Below are positions 18,476-27,386 of a stretch of 64,000 nt of DNA, one piece after another. The notes beneath the pieces were generated by a model that worked only from the letters and a program-made list of their open reading frames with translations, was not told the DNA's origin and did no database searches. Source of the stretch: Comamonadaceae bacterium M7527 (GTDB lineage: Bacteria; Pseudomonadota; Gammaproteobacteria; Burkholderiales; Burkholderiaceae_C); the NCBI GenBank assembly GCA_021044545.1, contig CP087990.1, positions 1,426,001 through 1,490,000 of the forward strand, read 5' to 3'. The translations under genes and the position numbers were made by a program. Position 1 is the stretch's first letter. Each line of letters opens with the position of its first letter.

Positions 18476-20485
18476 ATGCTCAATTCCAAAGAATGGTCAT
18501 TCAGCGGCACCACCCGAGACAAGGCGATATTTTTAGTTGCCCTGGTCTTCTCGGTGTTCCAGGTTTACACCGCCACCTTCAGCCCTATCGGTACGCAAAT
18601 CGTGCGCGCCATTCACGTGGGTTTTTTGTGCTTGCTGGTAATGCTCATGCTGCCCGGCCGGTTCAAGCACTTGTCGCTGTTGCTGGGCCTGGCCACCATG
18701 GGCACTGGTGTCTACCAGTGGGTATTTGAAGGCGAGTTGATTTTTCGCTCTGGCGATCTCAACCATGTGGATATGCTGATTGGCGTTGTTGCGCTGCTGG
18801 CGGTTTTTGACAGCGCACGGCGCATCATGGGTTGGGCCTTGCCGGTTATTTGCGCCACGTTTTTGGCCTATGCGTTTTTTGGCGAGTACTTGCCACAACC
18901 GCTGGGTCACAGGGGCTACGCATTTGATCAAGTCATTGAGCAGATGGCGTTTGGTACAGAGGGTATCTACGGCATACCCACTTATGTCAGCAGCAGCTAC
19001 ATCTTCTTGTTTATTTTGTTTGGCGCGTTTCTGGAAAGCGCCGGCATGATCACCTTGTTTACCAACTTTGCCATGGGCACTGTGGGTCACACACGCGGTG
19101 GCCCAGCCAAGGTGGCCGTGGTGAGCTCTGGCCTCATGGGCACCATCAACGGCTCAGGCGTGGCCAACGTGGTCACCACCGGGCAATTCACCATTCCGCT
19201 GATGAAGCGTTTTGGTTTTTCGTCTGCCTTTGCAGGCGGCGTTGAGTCAACTGCCAGCATGGGTGGCCAGCTCATGCCACCCGTTATGGGGGCGGTGGCC
19301 TTCATCATGGCTGAGACGCTTGAGCTGCCCTATCTGGATATTTGTATTGCCGCGCTGGTGCCTGCCATCTTGTACTTCACCACTGCTTTTTGGATGGTGC
19401 ACCTTGAGGCCGCGCGCGCTGGCCTGAAAGGTTTGGCCAAAGAAGACTGCCCAGACCCGTGGGCGGCTTTAAAGACGCATTGGTATCTTATTGGACCCTT
19501 GCTCATGTTGGTGGGCTTGCTGTTTGGCGGCTACACGCCTTTATTTGCGGGCACTGTTGGCTTGTTCTTGACCGTGGTGTTGATACTGGGTACCGCCATT
19601 GCACTGCGTGTGCCCAATACCGCCATGCGTGTTGCCTTTTGGCTGGTCATTGGTTTGTTGTGCGGTGGCTTTTTTGAAATAGGTGCGGGTGCACTGCTGG
19701 GCACCATCGCACTGCTGGTGTTTGTGTTGTTGGCTATTCGTGATGGCGGCGCGCTGCACATCAGTGTGCAGGCTTTGGCCAATGGCGCACGCCACGCCCT
19801 GCCGGTTGGTGTCGCTTGCGCGCTGGTGGGCGTCATCATAGGTGTACTAACCCTCACAGGTGCAGCGACTACCTTTGCCAACGCCATCATCAGTGTGGGC
19901 GAAAAGAGCTTGTTCTTGAGCTTGTGCCTCACCATGATTGTGTGTCTGATATTGGGCATGGGCATTCCTACCATTCCCAACTACATCATCACCAGCTCGC
20001 TGGCCGCACCAGCCCTGCTAGAGTTGGGCGTGCCTTTGCTGGTCAGCCACATGTTTGTGTTTTACTTTGGCATCCTGGCAGACCTCACGCCGCCCGTGGC
20101 ACTGGCCTGTTTCGCCGCCTCACCGATTGCCAAGGAGTCTGGCCTAAAAATCAGTGTGCAAGCGGTCAAGGTGGCATTTGCAGGCTTTGTGATTCCGTAC
20201 ATGGCCGTGTACTCACCAGCGCTGATGCTGCAAGGTGACCCAAGCGTTGTGGCGGTGGCTTACATCGTTTTCAAGGCGCTCGTTGCCATCGCTTTATGGG
20301 GCATGGCCGCCAGTGGGGTTTGGCGCGCAACCATGCCCGTGTGGGAGCGTGTATGGGCCGTGGCAGCGGCTGCCATGTTGGTGGTGGCTTTGCCTATTAC
20401 AGACGAAATTGGATTGGCCTTGTCTGCAGGCTTTTTGGCTTGGCACATGTGGCGCACCCGCGCCGCAGCCCAACCCGCAGCATGA
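18476..20485 (+). CDS. TRAP transporter fused permease (DctQM-type, TAXI class)
   Basis: Large inner-membrane permease of about 669 residues combining the small 4-TM and large 12-TM TRAP subunits. GTINGSGVANVVTTGQFTIPLMK, VESTASMGGQLMPPVMGAVAF, GMGIPTIPNYIITSSLAAPAL and FYFGILADLTPPVALACF are DctM-type motifs. It pairs with the TAXI binding protein upstream. The stop overlaps the DUF1850 start (ATGA). The substrate is unknown; dicarboxylates, glutamate or other organic acids are usual. Confidence 0.93.
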   Translation: MLNSKEWSFSGTTRDKAIFLVALVFSVFQVYTATFSPIGTQIVRAIHVGFLCLLVMLMLPGRFKHLSLLLGLATMGTGVYQWVFEGELIFRSGDLNHVDMLIGVVALLAVFDSARRIMGWALPVICATFLAYAFFGEYLPQPLGHRGYAFDQVIEQMAFGTEGIYGIPTYVSSSYIFLFILFGAFLESAGMITLFTNFAMGTVGHTRGGPAKVAVVSSGLMGTINGSGVANVVTTGQFTIPLMKRFGFSSAFAGGVESTASMGGQLMPPVMGAVAFIMAETLELPYLDICIAALVPAILYFTTAFWMVHLEAARAGLKGLAKEDCPDPWAALKTHWYLIGPLLMLVGLLFGGYTPLFAGTVGLFLTVVLILGTAIALRVPNTAMRVAFWLVIGLLCGGFFEIGAGALLGTIALLVFVLLAIRDGGALHISVQALANGARHALPVGVACALVGVIIGVLTLTGAATTFANAIISVGEKSLFLSLCLTMIVCLILGMGIPTIPNYIITSSLAAPALLELGVPLLVSHMFVFYFGILADLTPPVALACFAASPIAKESGLKISVQAVKVAFAGFVIPYMAVYSPALMLQGDPSVVAVAYIVFKALVAIALWGMAASGVWRATMPVWERVWAVAAAAMLVVALPITDEIGLALSAGFLAWHMWRTRAAAQPAA

Positions 20486-20883
20486 GCGCCAGCGCTGCCC
20501 TGGCAGCGCTGTGCTTGAGCAGCGGCGCGCTAACTGCCACTGTGCCCACCACTGCATTTGAGCTGCAGTGGGTGCACTCCATTGAAAAAACGCAATGGCT
20601 GGAGCACTGGGAAGTCACACCCCAGATACTGACCTTGGTGCGCGCCAGCATCGCCACCAGCGGCGCGGGCATGGACATTCCAGACAACGCCGTGCTGGTC
20701 AACGGCGTGTATGAATACCCAGTCAATGTGCAACTCAAAAGCGTCACACTAAGCCACAGCCCTTACACCGCACAAGCCACGCTGTGCATGAACAAGCAAT
20801 GCAAGCCACTGTCAAACTGGCTGACGGGCTTGCCTGATATTGCAGCAGTGACGCTGACGCCTTGCCAGCCGCCAAACAATTAG
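20482..20883 (+). CDS. DUF1850 protein of TAXI-TRAP operon
   Basis: About 133 residues, with a hydrophobic N-terminus that may be a signal or anchor. FELQWVHSIEKTQWLEHWEV is the DUF1850 signature, and GAGMDIPDNAVLVNGVYEYP the usual second block. DUF1850 genes accompany TAXI-TRAP permeases, and coupling here by ATGA overlap agrees. Molecular role not established. ATG 20482 is chosen for the overlap. It converges on and overlaps gor by 4 bp. Confidence 0.85.
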   Translation: MSASAALAALCLSSGALTATVPTTAFELQWVHSIEKTQWLEHWEVTPQILTLVRASIATSGAGMDIPDNAVLVNGVYEYPVNVQLKSVTLSHSPYTAQATLCMNKQCKPLSNWLTGLPDIAAVTLTPCQPPNN

Positions 20884-22268
20884 GCGGGTACCGTGCGTGT
20901 CACCTCACGCAACAGCACAAACTCTTCAGCTGTTGTGGGGTGCACGGCGATGGTGGCGTCAAACTGGGCTTTGGTCGCGCCCAATGTCACGGCAATGGCG
21001 ATGGCCTGGATGATCTCTGGTGAGTCATCACCCAGCATGTGCACACCCACCACTTTGTCGGATGCGTCGTCGACCAGCACCTTGATGTAGGTCTTGGTGG
21101 TGCCGCCTGCAAAGGCCACTTTCATGGGCCTGAATTCAGTCTCGTACACGCGCAGCTTGGCGTATTGCCCGGCAGCTTGTTCTTCGGTTAAACCCACACT
21201 GGACAAGGGCGGCATGGTAAAGGTTGCCGTAGCCACCGAGGCGTGGTTGACGGTTTTCTTTGTGCCGGTATACAGGTTGTCGACCAAGGCGCGGCCTTCG
21301 GCAATGGCCACCGGCGTGAGCGCCATGCGACTGGTCACGTCGCCCACGGCATACACGTTGGCCACAGAGGTTTCGCTCCACTCGTTCACTTGTATAGAGC
21401 CGTCCTGGTTCATGGCTACGCCGATGTTTCCAAGGCCCAAGCCCTCAGTGTTGGGGCTGCGGCCTGTCGCATTCAACACAGCGTCAAACTCGTATTCCAT
21501 GTCACCCGCAAACACCACCGTGGTGTCGCCGCGTACCTCTACGCTTTTCATGCTGCTGGACGGCATCAGCGTAATGCCTTGCGCCGTCAAGGCTTGGGCC
21601 AGCTTGGCGCGGGTGCTGTTGTCAAATCCGCGCAAGGGCAAGTGGTCACGGTAAAACACTGTTACGTCGCTACCCAGGCCGCGCAGAATACTGGCAAACT
21701 CCAGCGCGATATAACCCGCACCCAACACGCCCAAACGCTTGGGCACATGGCGCAAGTCCAGGATATCGTCAGACGTGAGTGCCTGCTCGATACCAGGAAC
21801 AGCATGGCGGTTCACGCGCGCGCCTGTGGCAATCAGCAGTCGTTTGGCTTTGATGGTGGTGGTGCCATCAACCGATACGGTGTTGGCGTCAACAATGGTG
21901 GCGTCCCCCCTGAACACGGTGACACCGCTGCCATCAAGCATGCGGTTATAAATGCCCTCAAGGCGGTCAATCTCGGCGGCCTTGTTGGTTTGCCATGTGT
22001 CCATCTCAAACGTGGCACCCTCAAAGCGCCAGCCGTAGGCGGCCATTTCTGGCAGCTCTCGGCCAAACTTTGAGGCGTACATCATGAGCTTTTTGGGCAC
22101 ACAGCCGCGTATCACGCAGGTGCCGCCCAAGCGGTCGCGCTCAACAAGGGCCACGCGCACGCCATGTGCGGCCGCACGCCTGGCAGAGGCCACGCCTCCA
22201 GAGCCGCCACCTATGACCAACAGGTCAAATTCTTGGGCTTGTTGAACGGTGGTGACTGACTCAGACAT
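20880..22268 (-). CDS. gor: glutathione-disulfide reductase
   Basis: FAD flavoenzyme reducing glutathione disulfide with NADPH in the cytoplasm, about 462 residues. FAD-binding LLVIGGGSGGVASARRAA, redox pair GGTCVIRGCVPKK (about C51 and C56), NAD(P)H-binding LGVLGAGYIALEFASILRGLG, second FAD motif VYAVGDVTSR and the C-terminal dimer motif AVHPTTAEEFVLL. A peroxiredoxin-like gene lies 39 bp upstream on the same strand, so the two probably form a peroxide-defence pair. Confidence 0.95.
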   Translation of the reverse strand: MSESVTTVQQAQEFDLLVIGGGSGGVASARRAAAHGVRVALVERDRLGGTCVIRGCVPKKLMMYASKFGRELPEMAAYGWRFEGATFEMDTWQTNKAAEIDRLEGIYNRMLDGSGVTVFRGDATIVDANTVSVDGTTTIKAKRLLIATGARVNRHAVPGIEQALTSDDILDLRHVPKRLGVLGAGYIALEFASILRGLGSDVTVFYRDHLPLRGFDNSTRAKLAQALTAQGITLMPSSSMKSVEVRGDTTVVFAGDMEYEFDAVLNATGRSPNTEGLGLGNIGVAMNQDGSIQVNEWSETSVANVYAVGDVTSRMALTPVAIAEGRALVDNLYTGTKKTVNHASVATATFTMPPLSSVGLTEEQAAGQYAKLRVYETEFRPMKVAFAGGTTKTYIKVLVDDASDKVVGVHMLGDDSPEIIQAIAIAVTLGATKAQFDATIAVHPTTAEEFVLLREVTRTVPA

Positions 22269-22307
22269 AGACTTCCTTGGGCGTTAAAGACTTGAACAAT
22301 GACCTGA

Positions 22308-22853
22308 TTAAACCGCACCCGTGTATTCGCCGCGCGCTGGATAGTCTTTAGCCACAGCAAAATCAATGGCAGCCAACAATTCATCAAAGTGGGGGCGTGC
22401 AAACGGCATGGTTTGCACCGCACCGTAGTACAGCGTGCCGTCCGGGCGCACGATGTAAACCGCTGGCTCGGCAAACAAGGCTGGCTCTTCTATGTTGATA
22501 GACGTCAAGCCACGCCCTGCTGTGGTGTACAAGCCCCACTCACGCGCCTTGGCCAATGACAAGTCGTAGCCCAAACGCAGATTGGGGTTGTTGATCTTGT
22601 CGGCCATCTGTTGCGCACGCTCTTGCCCGTCTGTAGACAGTGCAATGACATTCACACCACGCTGCTCGTAATCACCCAACAAGCGGCCCAGCTCTAGCAA
22701 GTACTTGGCGCAAATGGGGCAATGCAGACCACGATAAAACACCGCCAACGAAAACGTCTTGGGCGCGTCTGTAGCCAGATCGTACTGACCGTGGGCCAAG
22801 GTGGGCACTTGTAGAGCTGGTACAGCTTGACGGGGCATTAGTGGTGTGATCAT
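22308..22853 (-). CDS. peroxiredoxin-like AhpC/TSA family protein
   Basis: About 181 residues with a thioredoxin fold. FYRGLHCPICAKYLLELG carries a CxxC (about C45 and C48) in the place of the peroxidatic cysteine; INIEEPALFAEPAVYIVRPDGTLYYG is the later strand region. The CxxC resembles thioredoxin-like redoxins as much as classical peroxiredoxins, so the exact reaction (peroxide reduction or disulfide exchange) is uncertain. Located between gor and a divergent AraC-type regulator gene. Confidence 0.82.
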   Translation of the reverse strand: MITPLMPRQAVPALQVPTLAHGQYDLATDAPKTFSLAVFYRGLHCPICAKYLLELGRLLGDYEQRGVNVIALSTDGQERAQQMADKINNPNLRLGYDLSLAKAREWGLYTTAGRGLTSINIEEPALFAEPAVYIVRPDGTLYYGAVQTMPFARPHFDELLAAIDFAVAKDYPARGEYTGAV

Positions 22854-22978
22854 GGTCGTAAGCCTTTCAAGGCAAGGGGTTGTTGGTGGGTTGCAAGTCT
22901 ATAGCTTATTGCACCAATTCAACATTTAAGTATTTAAAAATATCGAAAGCGTATTAATAAATGCGCATAATACCTCGC

Positions 22979-23799
22979 ATGGACAGACTTTCCCCGCTTT
23001 TAAACCGCTTTGACTTGCGCGCCAGTGTTTACTTTCAAGGCGCGCTGTGTGGCTTGCACACCGTAGACAAAAGCGACACCAGCGGCCACTTGCATTTAAT
23101 TGAGCAAGGCAGCGGGCAGCTACTGGTGCCCGGGCTGGACGCATCACCCTACACCCTAGTGCAAGCCGTCCTCGTGTGGCTGCCCCATGCACGTGCCCAC
23201 AGCGTGCACATGAGCGATGAGCCCACCAACAAGGCCTTGTGCGCACGTGTGGACTTTGGCTTGGGCAACAACCCCTGCTGCAAGCCATGCCACCTGTGCT
23301 GGTGTTGCCGCTGGCAGATTTACCTGCCCTCAAAGGCACGCTGGACCTGTTGACGACTGAGGCCTTTGCGCCGCGCTGCGGCGGCCAAGCCGCAATCAAC
23401 CGCTTGTGTGAGTTGTTACTCATTCAGTTGCTGCGCTACTGCATTGAACACAAACTGGTGCCAGCCTCAGTGATTGCCGGCTTGTCTGACCCGCGCCTGG
23501 CCAAGGCCATTACCGCCATGCACAACGCACCGCAAACACACTGGACACTGGACACATTGGCCCAAACCGCTGGTATGTCGCGCGCGAGTTTTGCCAGCCA
23601 CTTCAAAGCAGCAGTGGGCACAACACCGGGCGACTACCTCACCACCTGGCGCATGGGCCTGGCGCGCAACCTATTGCGCAGCGGTCAAAGCGTAGCGCGC
23701 ACCGCCCACGCTGTGGGCTACAGCAGTGCCAGTGCATTCGTGAACGCATTTGGTACAGCACACAGCATTAGCCCAGCGGCTTGGCTGAAGGCGCAATAA
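22979..23799 (+). pseudogene. AraC-family regulator (cupin_6 type), single frameshift
   Basis: Transcription factor with an N-terminal AraC cupin-like domain (MDRLSPLLNRFDLRASVYF to CARVDFGLGNNP) and a C-terminal double helix-turn-helix (WTLDTLAQTAGMSRASFASHF, then VARTAHAVGYSSASAFVNAF). The halves are in different frames: after NNP the protein resumes as LLQAMPPVLVLPL. A C-run at 23272-23275 with four C where five would keep the frame accounts for it. Repaired length is about 273 residues. ATG 22961 is an alternative start. Divergent from the peroxiredoxin gene, its likely target. The last 32 bp overlap the convergent hydrolase. Confidence 0.8.
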
Positions 23800-24625
23800 G
23801 GTCAGCCAAGGCCTGCACCACCTGCACAGCACAGTCTTTGTGCGGCTCGTGGCCACATGGCTGCAAGTACACCAACTGCGTGTGCGGTACAGCTGCCCGA
23901 ATGGACTCGGCGTGCGCGTTGCTGCCATAGGGGTCGTCCAAGCCTTGCACCACCACACAGGGGCAAGCAATGCGCGACAGCATGGGGCGAATATCCCACT
24001 GGCCAAATGCCTCAGACAGCCACACGCTTGACCAGCACGCAAACAGGCTATCGGCATCCTGGTGATGCCTGGCCAGCGCATCGCGCAAGCCTTTTTGCGG
24101 CGGCGCAGGCGCATAAAGCTGCTTGGCCTGCGCAATGGCATTGGTCGTTTGAGGCTCAACAAACGTGTGGGGGGCCAGCGCGGCCATACCCGCAATCCGG
24201 GGCATATGAGCTGCTGCTATCAACGCGATACTCGCGCCATCAGAGTGACCCACCAGCACAACTGCTTGTTGGCGACAGTCAATACCCAAGGCACTCAACA
24301 GCGCTGGCAGCACAACGTCGGCTTGGTGGTCTAAAAAATGCGCAGGCCATTGGCTTGCCACCTGCTGCGCGCCAGACCAACCATAGGCCTCACGCGAGTA
24401 CACCAAGCCCCTGCAACCCAGTGCGTTGCACACCTGCTGCGGGAACCCCCGCCAAATACCCAGGCTGCCCAAGCCCTCATGCAAAAACACCAACAGGGGT
24501 TGGCACTTGCCTGGTGGCTGTTCAGGCTCAAGCCACTGGTACTCCACCTCCAAGGGGCCGCCTGCGTAAGAGGCGTTTGGCAAGCGCACAGTGGGGGCAG
24601 CCTGCCTCGCGCTTTGTGCAGCCAT
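23768..24625 (-). CDS. alpha/beta hydrolase
   Basis: About 285 residues. Nucleophile elbow GHSDGAS (Ser in GxSxG) after the LVFLHEGLGSLGIWRGFP oxyanion segment, acid in VVQGLDDPYGS and His in LQPCGHEPHKD make a complete triad. The start shares one base with the stop of benzoate-CoA ligase (TGATG), so it is in the ligase operon. Related hydrolases occur in benzoate box clusters; hydrolysis of a benzoate ester or of a CoA thioester or lactone intermediate is plausible but unproven. Confidence 0.85.
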   Translation of the reverse strand: MAAQSARQAAPTVRLPNASYAGGPLEVEYQWLEPEQPPGKCQPLLVFLHEGLGSLGIWRGFPQQVCNALGCRGLVYSREAYGWSGAQQVASQWPAHFLDHQADVVLPALLSALGIDCRQQAVVLVGHSDGASIALIAAAHMPRIAGMAALAPHTFVEPQTTNAIAQAKQLYAPAPPQKGLRDALARHHQDADSLFACWSSVWLSEAFGQWDIRPMLSRIACPCVVVQGLDDPYGSNAHAESIRAAVPHTQLVYLQPCGHEPHKDCAVQVVQALADLIAPSAKPLG

Positions 24626-26256
24626 CAGTTCAGGGCCCGCAGCCTAAAGCGTTGGATTTTGCCGGTGGCGGTTTTAGGCAGCTCGTCCAGAAACTCGATC
24701 TGGCGTGGGTATTTGTATGGCGCCAAGTGCTCTTTAACAAAGCTTTGCAGTGCAGCGGCATCCGCAGGCTCGCCGTCCTTGCACACCACGTAAGCTTTCA
24801 CCTTGATCAGCCCATCGCTGTCGGCAACGCCAATCACGGCGGCCTCCAGTACGCTGGGGTGTTGTATGAGGGTGGCCTCCACCTCAAAGGGTGACACGTA
24901 AATACCGCTGACCTTTAGCATGTCGTCACTACGCCCGGAGTAGGTGTAAGTGCCATCTGCGTTGCGCACGTATTTGTCACCGCTTTTAGTCCATGCGCCT
25001 TGAAAAGTGTCGCATGACTTGGCGCGGTTGTCCCAGTACATCAACGCGGCACTGGGACCACTGATGTACAAATCACCCACCTCGCCATCGGGCACGGGCT
25101 GGCCGTCGTCGTCGCGCAGGCTCAGCGCGTAGCCGGGCACAGCCCAACCAGTGGTGCCATAGCGCACGTCGCCAGGCTTGTTGGATAAAAAGATATGCAG
25201 CATCTCGGTTGAGCCAATGCCGTCAACGATGTCGGCGCCGTAGTGCGCCTTGAAGGTGTGCCCAATGTGCGCGGGCAAGGCCTCGCCAGCGCTAGACGCC
25301 ATACGCAATGCCACAGCTGATTTGGGCGGCAGGTCTGGCGAAGCCAACATTCCGGCAAAGCCAGTAGGCGCGCCAAAAAACACCGTAGGCTGGTGGTCTA
25401 TCCAACGCTTGAACACCGCTTGTGGCGTGGGCCGCTCGGCCATGAGTACAGTGGTCGCCCCCACACTCATGGGAAAACTCAAGCCATTGCCCAGGCCGTA
25501 GGCAAAAAACAGCTTGGCAGCCGAAAAGCACACGTCTTGCTCTGTAATGCCCAGCAAGTCTTTACCGTACAACTGCGCTGTCCAGTAGGGATTGGCATGG
25601 CTGTGCAACGCCGCTTTAGGCCGCCCTGTGGAGCCAGAGGTGTACAACCAGAAAGCCACTGCGTCGCAGCTGGTGTTGGCACAGGCTTGCAGTGGTTGTT
25701 GTGCGCTGAGCCAGCTGCTCAACACCTGCGTCTGCACACCCAAGGGCCATGACGGCGCCGTGGTGGCGTTGGGCTGTGCCAACAGCACGTGACCCACGCT
25801 GTGTCGGCCGTCACACAACGAAAGTGCCTCGGCCAGCACGCCGCTCAAGCTGCCAGAGCAGACCACCGCCTTGGCGTCGCTGTGTTGCACCATGTAGGCA
25901 CAGTCGTCTGCTGTGACCAGGGTGTTGATGGGCACCGCCACCACACCCGCATACAAACAGCCCAAGAATGCAACAGGCCAATCCACGCTGTCTTGCGCAA
26001 ACAGCAGCACGCGCTCTTCCGGGTGCAAGCCCAGTGCCAGCAAACCACTGGCAAAGCGCTGCACACGGGTGTGCAACTCGCCATAGCTCAGGGTGGCACC
26101 ATCGCCTATAAAGGCCGTTTTGTCGCTGCGTTGGGCGTTGGTGCTGAGCAGGTGTTGTGCAAAATTGAAGCGCGCCTGCATCTGCATGCAGTCTCCCAAA
26201 GCTGGCACACCGTTAAAGGCCGTGGAGTTTGTAGGCGTTGGGCTGACTTGTGTCAT
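24625..26256 (-). CDS. bclA: benzoate-CoA ligase
   Basis: Activates benzoate with ATP and CoA, the entry step of the box pathway. About 543 residues of the ANL superfamily: VAFWLYTSGSTGRPKAALHSHAN (P-loop), FFAYGLGNGLSFPM, GIGSTEMLHIFLSN (A5), and the C-terminal YSGRSDDMLKVSGIYVSP and LPKTATGKIQRF with the catalytic Lys. The start is placed at MTQVSPTPTN (26256), since upstream in-frame residues are unlike the family. It is divergent from boxR with a BoxR-type site between. Confidence 0.93.
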   Translation of the reverse strand: MTQVSPTPTNSTAFNGVPALGDCMQMQARFNFAQHLLSTNAQRSDKTAFIGDGATLSYGELHTRVQRFASGLLALGLHPEERVLLFAQDSVDWPVAFLGCLYAGVVAVPINTLVTADDCAYMVQHSDAKAVVCSGSLSGVLAEALSLCDGRHSVGHVLLAQPNATTAPSWPLGVQTQVLSSWLSAQQPLQACANTSCDAVAFWLYTSGSTGRPKAALHSHANPYWTAQLYGKDLLGITEQDVCFSAAKLFFAYGLGNGLSFPMSVGATTVLMAERPTPQAVFKRWIDHQPTVFFGAPTGFAGMLASPDLPPKSAVALRMASSAGEALPAHIGHTFKAHYGADIVDGIGSTEMLHIFLSNKPGDVRYGTTGWAVPGYALSLRDDDGQPVPDGEVGDLYISGPSAALMYWDNRAKSCDTFQGAWTKSGDKYVRNADGTYTYSGRSDDMLKVSGIYVSPFEVEATLIQHPSVLEAAVIGVADSDGLIKVKAYVVCKDGEPADAAALQSFVKEHLAPYKYPRQIEFLDELPKTATGKIQRFRLRALN

Positions 26257-26314
26257 GACGGTTTCAGGTTGAACAGTAAAATGAAGCAAACAACATGTAA
26301 AGACCACCTAAATA

Positions 26315-26328
26315 TGCACTATTGTGCT
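26315..26328. promoter_or_regulatory. probable BoxR operator, ligase side
   Basis: TGCACTATTGTGCT has the form TGCA-N6-TGC(T), one base from the TGCA-N6-TGCA site known for BoxR. It is 59 bp upstream of the benzoate-CoA ligase start and 120 bp from boxR. Confidence 0.65.
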
Positions 26329-26447
26329 TTTATGCTAGGCGGCCCTTTTACACCTGTCAAGCTGGACATCCCTACATCAGTCACCTCTGCACCAAGTCAC
26401 ACCAAATCACCCCAAGCTCAAGCTCCAACGCGTAACGCCCTCACACC

Positions 26448-27332
26448 TTGACCAACAACACCACAGACGCCAACCGTGATGCTTACTTGAGTGAGCTTGG
26501 CGCTCGCGTGCGCGCGCTGCGCGCCAGGCGCGGCCTGACCCGCAAGGCCGTGGCACTGGCGGCCAACGTCTCGGAGCGACACCTCGCCAACCTGGAGCTG
26601 GGCACGGGCAACGCATCTGTATTGGTACTGCAAGACGTGGCCAACGCGTTGCAATGCTCCATGGCCGAGTTGCTGGGCGACGTGACCACATCAAGCCCCG
26701 AATGGCTGATGCTGCGCGACTTGCTGACGCCGCTGGATGAAGCCGCCTTGTCTCGCGTGCGTGTGGCTGCAGCCCAAGTCCTGGGTCATGCACCTCCAGC
26801 CACAGCGCGCGCCAAACGCATTGCCCTTATTGGCCTGCGAGGCGCCGGCAAGTCCACACTGGGCGCCAAACTGGCCGCGCACCTGGCTTGCCCATTTACC
26901 GAACTAAGCCACGAGGTCGAGCGTCTGGCAGGCTGCAGCCTCAACGAAATACAAGCGCTGTACGGCATCAACGCCTACCGCCGCTACGAACACCGCGCGC
27001 TGGTCAACACCATAGAAAACAACCAAGCCGTGGTGATTGCCACACCCGGCGGCTTGGTGTCTGATACCGGCGCATTCAACCAGTTACTAAGCCACTGCAC
27101 CACCATTTGGCTGCAAGCCAAACCCCAAGACCACATGCAACGCGTGATGGCCCAAGGCGATACCAGGCCCATGCAGGCCAGCCCAGAGGCCATGGAAGAC
27201 CTTAAAAGTATTCTGGCCGGGCGCGCCGCTTTTTACTCCAAGGCGCAGTACACGCTAGACACCAGTGCGCAGCCACTGGCGCAAACCTTTGAACAACTCA
27301 AACAACTGGTGGCACATGCAATAAGTGCTTGA
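26448..27332 (+). CDS. boxR: BoxR transcriptional regulator (HTH plus shikimate-kinase-like domain)
   Basis: Repressor of the box genes whose effector in other species is benzoyl-CoA. About 294 residues: an XRE helix-turn-helix (RVRALRARRGLTRKAVALAANVSERHLANLELG) and a C-terminal shikimate-kinase-like domain with P-loop LIGLRGAGKSTLGAKLA. No ATG is in frame at the expected place; TTG 26448 gives a sensible N-terminus but is not certain. Lies between divergent bclA and co-directional boxC, each preceded by a TGCA-N6-TGCA-like site. Confidence 0.92.
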   Translation: MTNNTTDANRDAYLSELGARVRALRARRGLTRKAVALAANVSERHLANLELGTGNASVLVLQDVANALQCSMAELLGDVTTSSPEWLMLRDLLTPLDEAALSRVRVAAAQVLGHAPPATARAKRIALIGLRGAGKSTLGAKLAAHLACPFTELSHEVERLAGCSLNEIQALYGINAYRRYEHRALVNTIENNQAVVIATPGGLVSDTGAFNQLLSHCTTIWLQAKPQDHMQRVMAQGDTRPMQASPEAMEDLKSILAGRAAFYSKAQYTLDTSAQPLAQTFEQLKQLVAHAISA

Positions 27333-27346
27333 CAAGTCGCTAAACA

Positions 27347-27360
27347 TGCAACATAGTGCA
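27347..27360. promoter_or_regulatory. BoxR operator before boxC
   Basis: TGCAACATAGTGCA is an exact TGCA-N6-TGCA, ending 26 bp before the boxC start. A looser TGCA-N5-TGCT lies at 27317-27329 at the 3' end of boxR. Confidence 0.8.
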
Positions 27361-27386
27361 TGTACCGAATGACAAGGATGCACTGC

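Noticed and set aside
23857..24894. 345-codon open frame on the plus strand over the hydrolase and ligase genes
   Set aside because: Antisense shadow of two genes with clear motifs.
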